From positions 28,320,317-28,384,316 of the forward strand of contig CM060202.1 of assembly GCA_030562195.1 (NCBI GenBank): a stretch of DNA of 64,000 bases, in the 5' to 3' direction. The notes under the pieces were generated by a model. That model saw only the letters and a list, made by a program, of their open reading frames with translations. It was not told the origin of the DNA and did not search any database. Within the stretch, counting starts at the first letter, position 1. Each line of letters opens with the position of its first letter. This document shows, in pieces, positions 36,690 to 49,279 of the stretch. The stretch is from Nipponacmea schrenckii. Lineage: Eukaryota > Mollusca > Gastropoda > Lottiidae. Position numbers and translations under genes: made by a program.

Positions 36690-37820
36690 CTCTGACCAGC
36701 TGACGGTTTGGTTCATAGAAATGCAAATACATTAGCTGACTGGGTGGTTCACAGAAAGAAACAACTATGTTTTACAAGGATAACAACTTAGGTTCACAAG
36801 TCTGCCGTGACAGGGATCCTTTCTACCAGATGGTCCTTAGCCAAACCTCTTGGCATTGATCTTTCCCCGATTATCCGTACCCATTACCAGCTGGGTGGAC
36901 TGGAATTATCAGTGAAGATGACTTATTCAAGGTCATCGGACTATCACACACCGAGATAAGAACTCACATTTTCAACGTATCCAAGCAAATGACGCCATGA
37001 CGTTAAGAACCAACGCTCTAACCGCTGTCTATTACATAAGCTGACTGGGTGGTTCATAGAAAGACTAATTCATAAGCTGACTGGGTGGTTCATGGGGATA
37101 CTAATACATGGGCTGACTGGGTGATTCATACAAAGACTAATACATTAGCCGACTGGGTGATTCATAGAAAGACTAATACATAAGCTGACTGGGTGGTTCA
37201 TAGAGAGACTAAAACATAAGCTGACTGGGTGGTTCATAGAAATGCTAATACATTAGCTGACTGGGTGATCCTAGAAAGAATAATAAATTATCTTACTGGG
37301 AAGACTAATACATTAACTGACTGTGTGGTTCATAGAAATGCTAATACATTAGCTGACTGGGTGATTCGTAGAAAGACTTATACATCAGCTGACTGGGTGG
37401 TTCATAGAAAGACTAATACATAAGCTGACTAGGTGGTTCATAGAAATACTAATACATTAGCTGACTGGGTGATTCATAGAAAGACTAATACATTAGATGA
37501 CTGGGTGGTTCATAGAAAGACTAATACATTAGCTGAATGGGTGGTTCATAGAAATACTAATACATTAGCTGACTGGGTGATTCATAGAAAGGCTAATACA
37601 TTAGTTGACTGGGTGGTTCATAGAAAGACTAATACATTAGCTGACTGGGTGATTCATAAAAAAGATTTATACATTAGCTGACTTCATGGTTCATAGAAGG
37701 ACTAATACATTAGCTGACTGGGTGGATCATAGAGAGATTAATACATTACCTGACTGGGTGGTTCATAGAAAGGCTAATACATTAGCTGACTGGGTGGTTC
37801 ATAGAAAGGCTAATACAATT
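36690..37820. repeat. 36-bp minisatellite between lectin genes 1 and 2
   Basis: About 22 copies of GGTTCATAGAAAGACTAATA plus CATTAGCTGACTGGGT. The period is a multiple of three, which opens long false frames reading VHRKTNTLADWV over and over; these are not genes. The array is interrupted by an unrelated insertion at 36768-37033. Confidence 0.95.
36768..37033 (-). mobile_element. Possible tRNA-derived SINE inside minisatellite
   Basis: About 266 bp of unique sequence splits the 36-bp array. On the minus strand it begins with GCGGTTAGAGCGTTGG (37025 down to 37010), followed by TTCTTAACGTCA. This resembles the A box and anticodon arm of a tRNA. A clear B box is not visible, so the tRNA origin is tentative; the insertion itself is certain. 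Confidence 0.45.
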
Positions 37821-38410
37821 TAACATGGTTCGTTCTTTTTCAAGAAACCTGTGTACAATCTCAAGCGGAGCTTCAAGAACAATATTTATTCATTGTTAAC
37901 TTTAGAAGTTTGAATAGTGAAATAATATTTACTTCAAACAATATTCGGTCAAAATGGTAACGTCACTAAAATAGATAAAAGAACGAACCGGAAACTCAGC
38001 ATGTCTGATACAATGAAGTGTCGATTGCAGGAATACAAAGGTATTTACATGTTAACAGCGGAACTCGTGTTATTTTATGCTGCAACAAGTAAAGTCGGTA
38101 ACATATTTGAAGCGATTTGGTCTTATAAATATTCACAAAACTGTCAGCAATTGAAATCGCTGCTCGAAGATTTACTATATTAATCCCCACATATTAGCCG
38201 GATATATCACCAAAACAGTTGATAATCAACACCCCCTCCTAAAGTAAACTGAATAATGGTGGATCTCTCAAATGTGTTCTAGAAAGACTGAAAATTGTAA
38301 TTGCCCATTCCGTAGAACCTTTGACGCGTTTACTCATAATCTTTGAAGATTAAATCCCTTGCTGAAGTAAATAACCCAACATTCTGTACTTATAATTTCC
38401 ATATCGCTCT

Positions 38411-38524
38411 GATTGGTTCGTTGAAGATATTATATAATTAGTGTATCTTAGTTAACACACACAGATGGATAAGATGGTTCAGCAACTCGACAGTAGAGAT
38501 CAACGTTAGCTCACAGACTCTATA
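38411..38524 (+). promoter_or_regulatory. Conserved promoter/leader of lectin gene 2
   Basis: Shared with gene 4 (51251-51362). Conserved blocks are GATTGGTTCGTTGAAGATAT (an inverted CCAAT box), GTTAACAC.CACAGATG, CAGCAACTCGACAG and AGCTCACAGACTCTATA just before the ATG. Gene 2 also has a TATA-like TTATATAATT after the CCAAT box, which gene 4 lacks. Gene 1 has an unrelated upstream region. Confidence 0.45.
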
Positions 38525-41500
38525 ATGAAGTTTTACATAGTGATATTTATGTTGATATTTCCTGGATCTCTACAAGGAGGTAATTATAATTAGCATTAGA
38601 TTTCGGGTAAGAGAGGAATCGATTCTCCCAGAAATTGGGATAAAGGGTCTGGTTCTGCCGGTAATATTTTTTTTCTGTTCTAATCTGAGATTAGAATAAA
38701 AAATAACTCGACGAATGGGCGAGAAGTATAGTACCTGTTATATACAGATTGTATATAGTTTTCTATGAACAGGATTGTCATTTTACTTGTGATTTTTTCC
38801 TGCTTATAGACAAGGGGGATTTATACTGCTTGCTCTATTACTGGTTGTATTAAACAGGCCGATAAACGGTCCAATACCTGCATTATGATGATCGCTTCAT
38901 TCTGTAGGGTGCTTTTTTTTAGCTGCTATCTTTGCTGAAGTGGAACTTTCCATTTTTTAAGAATACTCAGGCTCTTTCAGTTCTTGAGAAAACAATTGTT
39001 TTAATGAGGAGATCTTGTGTAAATTCGTAATACTTGTGGATTTTGTTTTTTGGATTTTTTCTTCAAAGGGGATTCGTTTCAAGCATTATAGTTCATATAT
39101 GTAGTTTTTTTGTTCACATTCCCAATTTACACCGGATGTGTGGTCACCCGGAGTTATTTTGAAAAACCAGAAGTCCTGAAAAAATAGTTGTTATAGTTTT
39201 ATTTGTTTAGACATTCTGTTTATATTCTGGGATTTTCAATTAGCGACTCAGTTAGAAAATTTGAATTTTTTTGAAAATTTTTGTTTAAATTTGTTTCATT
39301 TTCAACATTATAAATTTTTCAACTGTATCAGATAAATCTTATTACAATTAATATATTAAAGATCAAAATCCATTCACAAATAAGTCTTACAGAATCGATG
39401 CAAAATTTTTGTACAGTTTAATCTACTGATCAGTCCAATATTCAAAGTTGTTACATCATAAAATATTTTAAGGTTGAAACAATTTTGAAACAATTTCCGG
39501 TTTTAACATTATTTGGCTTTTTTAAGGTTCATATAAGGTCATGTTCACATAGCTTAATACCAGTTATTTTTTCAAAAATATTAATTATTTGTAGAGGTAG
39601 TTTGACATCACCAGTAGCTCTAAAGTTTAATTTTGATATTGTTTTCTTCTATACTGCTCCATTAACGTTCGACATTTTTATAGCATGGTTTGAATTTTCT
39701 TATATTTGTTGTATTTTGTCTTTAAGTTGACTCATCTCAGATTTCTGTTTCCAAACTTAGTAAATATTCATGATTTTGTTTAGTACGTTCAAGTGATTCA
39801 CTGGCCATCTGAGAAATGTCCTTTAGATCATCTCGAACTGCTTCTCCTATTAGTTTGTAGACAGTGCTGTCCATCATATCACTCATTATTTTTCGTCATC
39901 ATTGAGTCCATTATGTCCCTTAGGCTATTTATCACATCCGAAAAGTGGGTCTTTATGTACGGAATCGTCATGTGGTGTAGAGGCCTTCCTAATCGAATTT
40001 GTTGATTCCATGCCACTAGATCGTGTGATCCTCTTATCCTGAACCCTAGACATTTAGAGATAGTTAGTTGTAGACACAAACATAGTATAAAGCTAATATT
40101 GTCGTTGCCCCTGTCCGTCGGTCCGTCGGTCTGTCAGTCCGTCGGTCCGTCAACATTTGTTGTAGACCCAATAGAAGCTACAATTTTCAATGGATTTTAA
40201 TGAAACTTGGTGTGAGCATTGGAATTGATAAGACGTCGACCAAGTTCGAATTTGACAATTTTTCGACAAACAGTTTTTGAGTTATTGCCCTTGACTTAGT
40301 TACATCACGTCCAAATTTATTGTTGATGCAATAGATGCTACAATTTTCAATGGATTTTGATGAAACTTGGTATGAGTATTGAAATTGATAAGACGGCAGT
40401 CGAGTTTGAATTTGACGATTTTTTTATGAACTTTTTTTGAGTTATTGCCCTTGACTTAGTAAAATTGCGTCAAAATTTTATTGTGGGTGCAATAGAGGTT
40501 ACAATTTTCAACTGATTTTGATGAAACTTGGTATGAGCATTGGAATTGATTAGACCTCAATCAAGTTTGAATTTGACAATTTTCCAATAAACGGTTTCGA
40601 GTTATTGCCCTTGCCTTAGTAAAATTGAGTCAAGATAAGACAGTAGTCAAGTTTGAATTTGACGACTTTTTTTTATGAATGCTTTTATAGTTATTGCCCT
40701 TGACTTAGTAAAATTGTGTCAAATTTTTTGTGTGTGCAAAAGAAGCTACAATTTTTTAAAAGATTTGATAAAACTTTATATGAGTAATGAAAAAGATAAG
40801 ATGGTGGTCAAGTTTGAATTTGACGATTTTTCGATTTGACAGTTTTTGAGTTTTTGCCATTGGGTTCAATACTCATTGAATGATTTTTGAGTTATTGCTC
40901 AATATATTATTCAAATTCAAGGCTGCCAGTGAGCGTATGTTACCTTGCCTGGCAAGCTATCTTTAAAGCTGTATATGTACCCCGGTATAATTAGGTCAAA
41001 TCAACACCTTTGCATGTTCATTATTTTATAGCTTGAGAAATTATCTTCACAATTAATATCTTTTTTCTAAGAATTTAAGGTAATATTATTTCTCCATAGG
41101 CTTCTGTACACTCTAGATTACTACCATGCACATTATCATAGAGATCACTCTTTCAGTAAACATAACAAAAACTGAAATTGTGCAGAGCCCACCATTATCC
41201 TCCTATGTTGAATAATAACCAATCAGATAGAGTAGCCACTGTAGACTCTCGGTCAATTTGTAACTAACCAGTCTAGACCAAGGTAAAGAAGGGTTGGATG
41301 ATAGAGGACATGAGTGTATCAAAAAGTAATTTTCTTTATTTATCATCAGACGATAGCAAGTGTTTTATTGATGCAGTAAAAGAATGTAAAAATCGAGGTT
41401 TAGAATTATTAACAATGTCGACCTATCATCAATATCTAGATGCTCAGAATTATTTCAATACCCATTCAGGGTAAGTTTTAATTAAATAATAATAAAATTT

Positions 41501-44001
41501 AGGCGGCCAGCCATCTCCAAATTCTAACATGGATGTGTATGGTTACAAAGAAATATCTTCAGCAAATTGCTGTGTTCAGAACGAGTGTTTTTTGAGAACA
41601 CTTTACAGTAAATTTTGATTAAAAGAATTTTTTTTTAAATTACCAGGACAGTCAAAGACAATATTATGCAACGGACCGGACATCATCCCTACCTGTTCGA
41701 GTAATTTGGAGAGTAGCCAAACTTTTTACTTTTAGGTAGCTCTGAGGATATTGACAGACATCACTATTTTTTGGCGAACAACTCGCCTAAACTCAAATTG
41801 CACGTGCGGATGAACTTTATTGTTCATTTCAAATTGCAGGTTCTTTTTTAAAACATAAATACAAATTATAGTTTTATAGTTTATCACAAAATTTCAAAAT
41901 TCTCCTTGTGAATAGAAATGGCTGTCTGATAAATGGTTTCCGGGTTAATATAACATCTCTTGGGACGCTAGTATTTGTAGTAGTGTAAACGGTAAAAGTT
42001 AATTGTGTTTAAATCGCGTCCAACTTTAGACTGCAAATTAAAGACGATTTCCAACTTTCATTGGGTCTGTGACGTAACGTAACGGTACATGGTTTATTGT
42101 ACCATTCCAACAACTAGACGCTTTTTCCATATCAGCCTCTCCGACTTGACTGGTTGAAAAATCTAAAAGTTAATCTCTAGTGTACCCTGCAGCACCCACT
42201 GCAACTGTCACCTCTTGACTGAGAAATGAACACTATATAAATTGGACTATAGTTATGTCTATGCCATTTGTACAGTTTTTTTTCTCCAAAATAACAAGCA
42301 AGGACTAAAATGTATTTTTCTTTTTACAGTAGCGATGATATATGGTTGGCATTAGAACGGAACACAACAATCGACAACTATCAGTGGTTAAATGGACGAG
42401 TTTTAACAGAGCTGAAATGGAAATCAGGAGAACCTGTAGACCATACTGGAACTGATTGTGGGGTGATGGAATTGTCTTCTAACCAATGGTACAGTAAACC
42501 CTGTACAGACAGCAGACATTATCTTTGTGTTGGATCAGATGGCCGTAAGCATTCTATTTTATTAAACCCAATAAGACCTATATAGTAACATTAGTGATGC
42601 AAAAAATTCGCCTCTATTCCAATCTCTGATAGATATTTTGACAGTTAACGGTTACCAGTTTATAAAATAGCTATCAGAGCTAAGGTATGGAGGTAGATAT
42701 TTCGGTCTACAAGACATGATGCTCACTGGCCCTGGAATGAGTTATGAAGGCTTAACTCCCGCAAAAAATAATCTGACAAAATTCTTCTTGTAATCGTACT
42801 AATGCAAAATATACACCGTGGCTTAACATAACATAATACTGGTAAATGTGGGCAAAGTCATTGTTTAACAAGAATAACTCCAACCTCATCCTATACAATA
42901 GGGAAATCGTTTCAATAGAGCATGTGATTGGATCCAAGAAAAACATGAAACGAAACAAATTGTTACTGTTATAGAAACTGGTTTTGTCTTGTATTTTTTA
43001 CAGGTTATTCTGTTGGTAGAAAAAGGGTTGATTTTAACACAGCTGTTCTCAACTGTAAATCTGAAGGCAGACGACTTCCGGTAGCCATTACTAATCTCGA
43101 TGCAAACTGGTTGAATAGTGTTATTAACACGGAAACGATGTGAGTATGGACATAGTAATTAGAACTATAATATATTTAGAAAACTTGTTAGACCATTACT
43201 ACTCTCGATACAAACTGGTTGAATAATGTTATTGGGACCGGAAAGAAGTGAGTATTGTCATGATTTTATAATCATACGGAAAATTCATAAATATCCAAAT
43301 TTTGACGGAGTTCCAGTGATCAGACATAAAGGGATATAAACACTAAATAATGCCAATCAACTAAACACAATGAATTGGAATTTGATAAAGGAACAGGTCA
43401 CCAAGGCAGTTTAAGATAATTCACGGCATTAAGATTAGCTTCAGACTGAAAATCTTTCATTACAGGTTTAAATTCACTAATAAATAGGTCAGAAAATCAG
43501 AAGTAAATATTCAAAATAACAAAAAATCCGATGAGGGGGTCCCAACCATTCATTTATTTGACCATCCCCACTGTTAATGAATCCATTAGATTATTCCTTT
43601 ACCAACGATGCATGTCGGAATTCCTAGGAAGTTTTAAAATCACCTGACTACTTACCGGGCTAAATCTCCTTCAATTCACAATGCTTGTCTTGTCCGTCTT
43701 AAAATTTGGCCAAGTTAAAACTTTTTTTCTTTTCATTTCCATTATCCACTACACTATTGTTTAGTGTTGTTATTTTTCAGGCCTGGTGACTTCTGGCTAG
43801 GTTTGATAAGATCTGGGACTCGATATGGTGATTATTTTAAATGGGTAACAGGAGAAGATCTTACACCACCTTATCAGTGGGCAGATAATGGTCGACACTC
43901 AAGGGTTCACTACCATCACAGTGGAAATGATAAAGGGTTTCACAGTGATTCAGCTGAAAAGAAGAGAGTTTTATGCATTTCAAAGTCTACAAAGACTGTG
44001 G
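38525..44001 (+). CDS. CTLD-CTLD-(PAN) protein, lectin gene 2 (3' end missing)
   Basis: Five exons: 38525-38579, 41350-41470, 42330-42544, 43004-43139 and 43781-44001, with phases 1, 2, 1, 2, 1 as in genes 1 and 4. They encode 249 residues: a signal peptide (MKFYIVIFMLIF start), CTLD1 with four Cys and CTLD2 with the outer Cys pair. No PAN exon is found before the gap at 44616, so it lies in the gap, was lost, or exon 5 splices onward to gene 3 (same phase 1). Intron 1 is 2.8 kb and holds a 160-bp-period array and a minus-strand coding remnant. The gene reads as functional as far as it can be followed. Confidence 0.8.
39490..40079 (-). pseudogene. Unrecognised coding remnant, frameshifted
   Basis: On the minus strand an open piece (40079 down to 39879) reads RIRGSHDLVAWNQQIRLG and then IPYIKTHFSDVINSLRDIM. 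After a frameshift it continues as STVYKLIGEAVRDDLKDI and SLERTKQNHEYLLSLETE. After further breaks come QLKDKIQQI and FRATGDVKLPLQIINIFEKI. The helix-rich, coiled-coil-like composition across several frames looks like a decayed gene, or part of a mobile element, inserted in intron 1 of lectin gene 2. I do not recognise the family. Confidence 0.45.
40083..40960 (+). repeat. Interspersed element with 160-bp tandem core
   Basis: Starts with a CCGTCGGTCCGTCGGTC tract, followed by four to five diverged units. GAGTTATTGCCC begins at 40279, 40439 and 40599, an exact 160-base period; later units are decayed. Each unit contains CTACAATTTTCAA.GGATTT and TGATGAAACTTGGTATGAG. A pyrimidine-rich microsatellite beside a core of about 160 bp is the architecture of bivalve pearl/Cv1 elements, which have been linked to Helitrons. 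The family assignment is inference. Confidence 0.8.
43191..43248 (+). pseudogene. Decayed duplicate of exon 4, in gene 2
   Basis: Begins 52 bases after the true exon 4 of gene 2. It repeats the 3' half of exon 4 (CCATTACTACTCTCGATACA and AACTGGTTGAATAATGTTAT) and still ends at a GTGAGT donor. Its 5' half and acceptor are gone. Confidence 0.8.
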
Positions 44002-44615
44002 GTAAGAGAATAGTGTGTACCAGAAAGAGAGATTTAAAGAAATGAAGGAAAGGGAGTGTTTCGTTCTACGTTTCTGTACCTAATAAGCTAACGAGGGCGT
44101 GAAATAACCATGCAATGTGCGGTGTTGGCCTTCTCTTATTCGATTTCCATCTTGAACGTATACTCGGGGTCTCGGTTCCTTGTCTCGAACAAACAACTAA
44201 ACGTTTTGTAACGTGTCAGTCGACCTTTATCAATGACGAGGGGAAACCGGGTAAATTATAATTTATGTATTAAGCAGATTTATGTCTGAAAATGATTTTG
44301 ATAAGTAATTCTGAACCTGATGTTATTCTAAACTGAGCACCTGAGGATGATTGATTCCTTAGATCGCGTGTCTTAGATCTAGTTCACTGACAAGTGGAAC
44401 AAATCTTTGAAAATTCCGAATGAACACGATTTGACAGTGAAATCCTGTTAGATCATTTATCTAACAAACCTCATTGATGTCATGTTTAGAAATGAAATGA
44501 ATGGAATTTTACGTCCTATTTTTCTGCACCTTATGGGCAAATGAAGACGTGGATGTCATGTTTAGAAAAAGCTACTTAAAACATTTCAGGCATTAACTTT
44601 GGTAATGATGGTTTT

Positions 44616-45115
44616 NNNNNNNNNNNNNNNNNNNNNNNNNNNNNNNNNNNNNNNNNNNNNNNNNNNNNNNNNNNNNNNNNNNNNNNNNNNNNNNNNNNNN
44701 NNNNNNNNNNNNNNNNNNNNNNNNNNNNNNNNNNNNNNNNNNNNNNNNNNNNNNNNNNNNNNNNNNNNNNNNNNNNNNNNNNNNNNNNNNNNNNNNNNNN
44801 NNNNNNNNNNNNNNNNNNNNNNNNNNNNNNNNNNNNNNNNNNNNNNNNNNNNNNNNNNNNNNNNNNNNNNNNNNNNNNNNNNNNNNNNNNNNNNNNNNNN
44901 NNNNNNNNNNNNNNNNNNNNNNNNNNNNNNNNNNNNNNNNNNNNNNNNNNNNNNNNNNNNNNNNNNNNNNNNNNNNNNNNNNNNNNNNNNNNNNNNNNNN
45001 NNNNNNNNNNNNNNNNNNNNNNNNNNNNNNNNNNNNNNNNNNNNNNNNNNNNNNNNNNNNNNNNNNNNNNNNNNNNNNNNNNNNNNNNNNNNNNNNNNNN
45101 NNNNNNNNNNNNNNN
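44616..45115. other. Assembly gap (500 N)
   Basis: Exactly 500 N. It falls where the last exon of lectin gene 2 and the first exon of gene 3 are expected, and the flanking pieces carry neither. Confidence 0.99.
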
Positions 45116-45456
45116 TTCCAGGAAAGTGAATCTCGTGCCAACATCATGCAAATAGTCGGTGTCTTTATTCCATTGACAGCCTCGGACAGGTAATTTTGAT
45201 TTTGTAATATTTTCTGGGAAAATCAAACAAAAAGAAAACATTTCTAAGGGACTTGGGACGAGCCCGCGTCCCACTCAAAATCGTCAAACGTCCCACGTGT
45301 GGGACGCGCCCCCCCAGAGGCTGAAAACCTAGGGTGAATAATCTATTCGTTCTGTACAATGCAATATGTTTGGAATAAGAGAAACAGTCAAGTAGAATAA
45401 CATAACAGGTATTATTTTCTAAATCTACACGTATTAGTATTTTTTTCTTTATTTAG

Positions 45457-48400
45457 ACTCACATGAATACACCAACAGGAAGAGTTTTAATGATGCAGTA
45501 GTAGAATGTGAAAATCAAGGTTTAGAATTATTAACAATGTCCACCTATCGTCAATATCTAGATGCTCAGGATTATTTCAGTACCTATAATGCCGGGTAAG
45601 TTTTAATTAAATGATAATAGTAAATGAAGCGGTCAAACATCTCCAAATTCAAAGATATGTTTGTGTAAGTTGTTTTTAGTCCGAGTGTTTTTTTATTCCA
45701 TTACACAGTAAGTTTAGATTAAATTACCAGGACGATCATCTACACATAGTACTCTTCCCGAGAACAATTCTTCGCCTAAACAGTTTGACAGATTCCGACG
45801 GTTTCTGTGATTAGAAATGGGCGTCAGATAAATGATTGTGTCTACTACTTTGGAGTTTCTCTCGGGACGATTGCATTCTTAGTAGTGTAAATGGTTAAAG
45901 CGTATTATAAATTATCGCAGCCCTAGACTGGGAACTACAAAGCGTAATAACCACAACTAGACATAAGCTATATACATGTATAATAACGGACGTGAAATGT
46001 TTTTTCTAAAGGGATGTTTCATGGTTGGCGTTAGAATGGAACACAACAATCGGCAACTATCAGTGGTTAAATGGACGAGTTTTAACAGAGTTGAAATGGA
46101 AATCAGGAGAACCTGTATACCATACTGGAACTGATTGTGGGGTGATGGATGTATATTATAAACGATGGTACAGTAAACCCTGTACAGACAGCAGACATTA
46201 TCTTTGTGTGGGATCAGATGGAAGTAAGTGGTTTGGATCGAACCCAATAAAAGCTCAAAATGGTTAGTCCGAAACATCTGCTTCAATTCCACCCTCTGAT
46301 AGATATTATGAAAATTAGAAGGTTGAATTAAGGCAGATGTTTCGGTCTACCTGATGCTCATCGATCCTAAAATGAGTTAAGGTGTTCTATATTCTATACA
46401 TGTATATATATGGAGCATGAATAAGGGCTGTTACACTCGTCACCCATAATATGACAAAAAGTCTTTTAATATCGTATTTATATGATCATATGATCATGAG
46501 CCTCTGATAGCTATGTGGACAGATATGACTGGGGGAGAGTAAAAAAAAACAAGACATAAGATTAAGAATTTCCGCACCTTCGCGGATTCGGGAGATTTCA
46601 TACATTTACATACCCCTAATCTACCAAACCTCGATTTAAAACCCATGTGATTTGATGCTTATTTTCATAAGATCCAATAGAAGTTACTAAACAAATATTA
46701 AGTATGACGACTTCCTGTAGCCATTAATAGTCTCAATACAAACCAGTTGAATACTTTCATTACCATCACTGTCTTGTCCTTATTTCAGACTATTCTGTGG
46801 GTAGTGTCAGTGTTGATTTCTATACAGCAGTTCTCAACTGTCAATCTCAAGGCATGGGACTTCCGGTCGCCATTACTACTCTCGATACAAACTGGTTGGA
46901 TGGTGTTATTAACCATAAATCTTTGTAAGTATGATTATTTTTTTTACCGATCTTCCTATTACCAAAATGAACTATGAAAAATTCCACTGGACAGGTGAGA
47001 ATTGAAGCCATCGGTATGTATAAAGCGGGCGTTATTGCTCATTAAATCTTTCCCTGACCCACGTGGCATAAGCTTTTCCATGTATGGAAAACTTATTTCG
47101 TGAAAGATTATTGCAAGACTAAATATCCACGTCTATGGTTATTACAGGCAGAAACATATCTGGCTTGGTTTGATAAGATCTAGAACACAACCTGATGATT
47201 ACTTTAGATGGGTAACAGGAGAAGATCTAACACCACCTTACAAATGGGCAGATAGTGACCGATACCCCAGTGTTCACTACCATCACAGTGGAGAAAATAA
47301 AGGGTTTCACAGTAGTTCAACTAGCGAGCAGGAAGTTATTTGTATGTCAAAATCGACAGAAACTGTGGGTAAGAAGAAGGTTTATGTATCTCAATGGCTG
47401 CGAGCTGACAGAATTCCCCTCATTACCCTCTGTATAAGCCTAATCAAGTACAGAAAATTAGGATGTCAAACTCCATTTTATGTTATGTCAAATACTATAG
47501 CATTAAATCCAAAACAAATTCCACCTACTGTTGGATCGAATATGTTTAGAATTATTTACAATTACAATTTCGACAATCTGATGCAAAGCGACAGTAGAAA
47601 TAATTTTCATTCAATCGGGGACGCAGATCCATTGATAAAGTTGGTTGGGACCATCTTTATAAAGACGTAACGTAAAGACGTAAAGATTTTAAAAAAAACT
47701 AAATCAAAGGAAACGAATTAGTTTATTCAATGAATACGAAGAATAATGCAGACCAGATCAAATGAAACGATTTATTAAAAATATGAATAGTAATTATAGT
47801 ATACTCCACAAAAGTATTCATAGGACATTAGGAAATATATTCCAGTCAAGATTATTGTGGAGGCTTAGCACTGTAAAACGTCCTGTTGAACCAGTTAGAG
47901 TCTGCCTAAACGATCGCTTAGAGTTTACAAGTCATACTAATTTTTTTTTTTTTTACATTTTCTCACTTTGTTATTGTACACGGGCTAACGGTGGAATTAT
48001 TTAGCCTCCATAATCCAGACCACCTGTCTGTACACGGCAGTAACGAAACATGTCAGCAGGCCGAATGTCGGTGATTAACTTTACATTGTCGCTTGCGTCA
48101 TGTTTGAGCGCATATTTATGCATTTTGATAATTATAATAAGTCGCAAAAGGTGGTTGGGACCAAACATATTGTATATTGTGTCCCCACAACTGAAAAAAG
48201 TGTCCCCACCGCGATCTGCGCCCCGGCATTCAATGTTTTATTTAAGGCATGCCGGTGAGCGATTATGATTCGTTTGTTTCTTAAGCAGCAGAGAGGTTCC
48301 GAACGTTTGGACTTTTCTGACGCGATCTTTTCGTGATTTTATTTTCTCATCAACCGACGTTGGTTCTTAAACGAGAGCTTATTTTATTTTAGTCAAAGGG

Positions 48401-49171
48401 ATATAACTCAAGCTCTTACGTCCATTATATTCAGGACTCAGTCCACCATTTCATTTGCCATCTATTTCCATGTTAAATCATGAAATTCAACCTTCTATAA
48501 CTTTTTCCAGAAATCTCGTTGAAAACTTTCCTATATGTCACATGAAAGCCTGGCCAATACTTGGTTTCTGTACAAATATTCAATATACCATGACCATGAA
48601 AAATTTTGAATTAAACAAAAAGAAAGTATACCTGAAATTGCTATAACTTTTTCCAGAAATCTCGTTGAAAACTTTCCAATGTCACGTGAAAGCCTGGCCA
48701 ATATTTAGTTTCTGTGAAAAAATAAATATAACATGACCATAAAGATTTCAAATCTAGACCAAAAAAAAGAGTCCAAATTGGGCATGCAAAAACCCCAAAT
48801 AGAAGAGAGAAAGATGATTTCTCAAAATAGAACGGACTAAATTCACAATCATAAGCGAACATTTTTTTACTGGACCGAATCCATATTTGCTGGTAAGGTA
48901 TATAACTCTATTATTTTTCACTTCAGCTGTGGTCCGTAGTCTAGATAAGTTTGTGTTCGTGTCTAACAATGCAATACTATTGGGTTCCTCAAGAAGAGCT
49001 ACAACCATTAACTCTGAAAGAAGATTTCAGTGTGCTCTAGAGTGTTTACAAGATGCTGGTTGTATACAGTATACTATTCAAGGTTATCTGTGTAGAACAT
49101 TTGGTGAAAGTCTGGTCATCACCAACTATAGTCGAGGACACATGTTATGGCAAAGAAAAATTATCATGTAA
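45457..49171 (+). CDS. (SP)-CTLD-CTLD-PAN protein, lectin gene 3 (5' end missing)
   Basis: Exons 45457-45595, 46012-46223, 46789-46924, 47148-47368 and 48927-49171 keep the family phases and stay open, encoding about 317 residues to the stop. CTLD1 has the four Cys and WLALEW. CTLD2 has WLGLIR and the outer Cys pair. The PAN exon has CALEC, DAGC and GYLC. No phase-1 signal-peptide exon occurs between the gap and exon 2. The ATG at 45146 runs into a GTAATT donor in the wrong phase. Exon 1 is therefore in the gap, or these exons are the second half of a fused gene with gene 2. Confidence 0.8.
46708..46752 (+). pseudogene. Decayed duplicate of exon 4, in gene 3
   Basis: CGACTTCCTGTAGCCATTA, then CTCAATACAAACCAGTTGAA, matches the middle of exon 4. 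It sits 36 bases upstream of the functional exon 4 of gene 3, with an in-frame stop. Confidence 0.75.
48441..48900 (-). repeat. Copies of the 58178 foldback arm before exon 6 of gene 3
   Basis: 48441-48620 and a partial second copy at 48640-48740 carry TTCCAGAAATCTCGTTGAAA and AAAGCCTGGCCAATA.TT. The same sequence appears in plus orientation at 35080-35240 and in both orientations at 58330-58760. The repeat ends shortly before the acceptor of exon 6, as it does at gene 1 and at the orphan PAN exon. Confidence 0.75.
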
Positions 49172-49185
49172 ATTGGAGCAATCGA

Positions 49186-49191
49186 AATAAA
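49186..49191 (+). terminator. Poly(A) signal of lectin gene 3
   Basis: AATAAA 15 bases after the TAA stop of gene 3. Confidence 0.6.
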
Positions 49192-49279
49192 ATGCGTCGT
49201 TCTGTATTTGAGATGATTCTTTCTTAATTCATTCTAAGAGATAATACGAGTTAACTTTATGACTTTTGATATGGTATCT

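Larger units (their letters stand above)
34340..38190 (+). repeat. Segmental duplication unit, copy 1
   Basis: Covers the end of intron 5, exon 6 and 3' flank of gene 1, a 36-bp minisatellite and the upstream flank of gene 2. The same order occurs at 57225-62400. Matching landmarks are TTTATTTCCTCTTGTGGGCG (34475 and 57345), GCTTGATTCCCTGGTTCAGT (34791 and 58056), TCAATTACTACCAAAATATT (36435 and 60229) and CGGAAACTCAGCATGT (37989 and 62273). Parts of the upstream flank also recur at 50680-51060. Confidence 0.85.

Noticed and set aside
37229..37681. Open frames encoding a repeated 12-residue unit (VHRKTNTLADWV), also at 60430-60717 and 61268-61519
   Set aside because: The 36-bp minisatellite period is a multiple of three, so it opens a frame by itself. 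Copies differ without regard to codons and are broken by stops and an insertion.
45146..45189. ATG followed by a GTAATT donor after the gap, as exon 1 of lectin gene 3
   Set aside because: It would end in phase 2, while exon 2 needs phase 1, and the peptide is a poor signal sequence.
47170..47670. Longer open frame continuing past exon 5 of lectin gene 3
   Set aside because: Exon 5 ends at the conserved GTAAGA donor at 47369 in all paralogs; the rest is intron.
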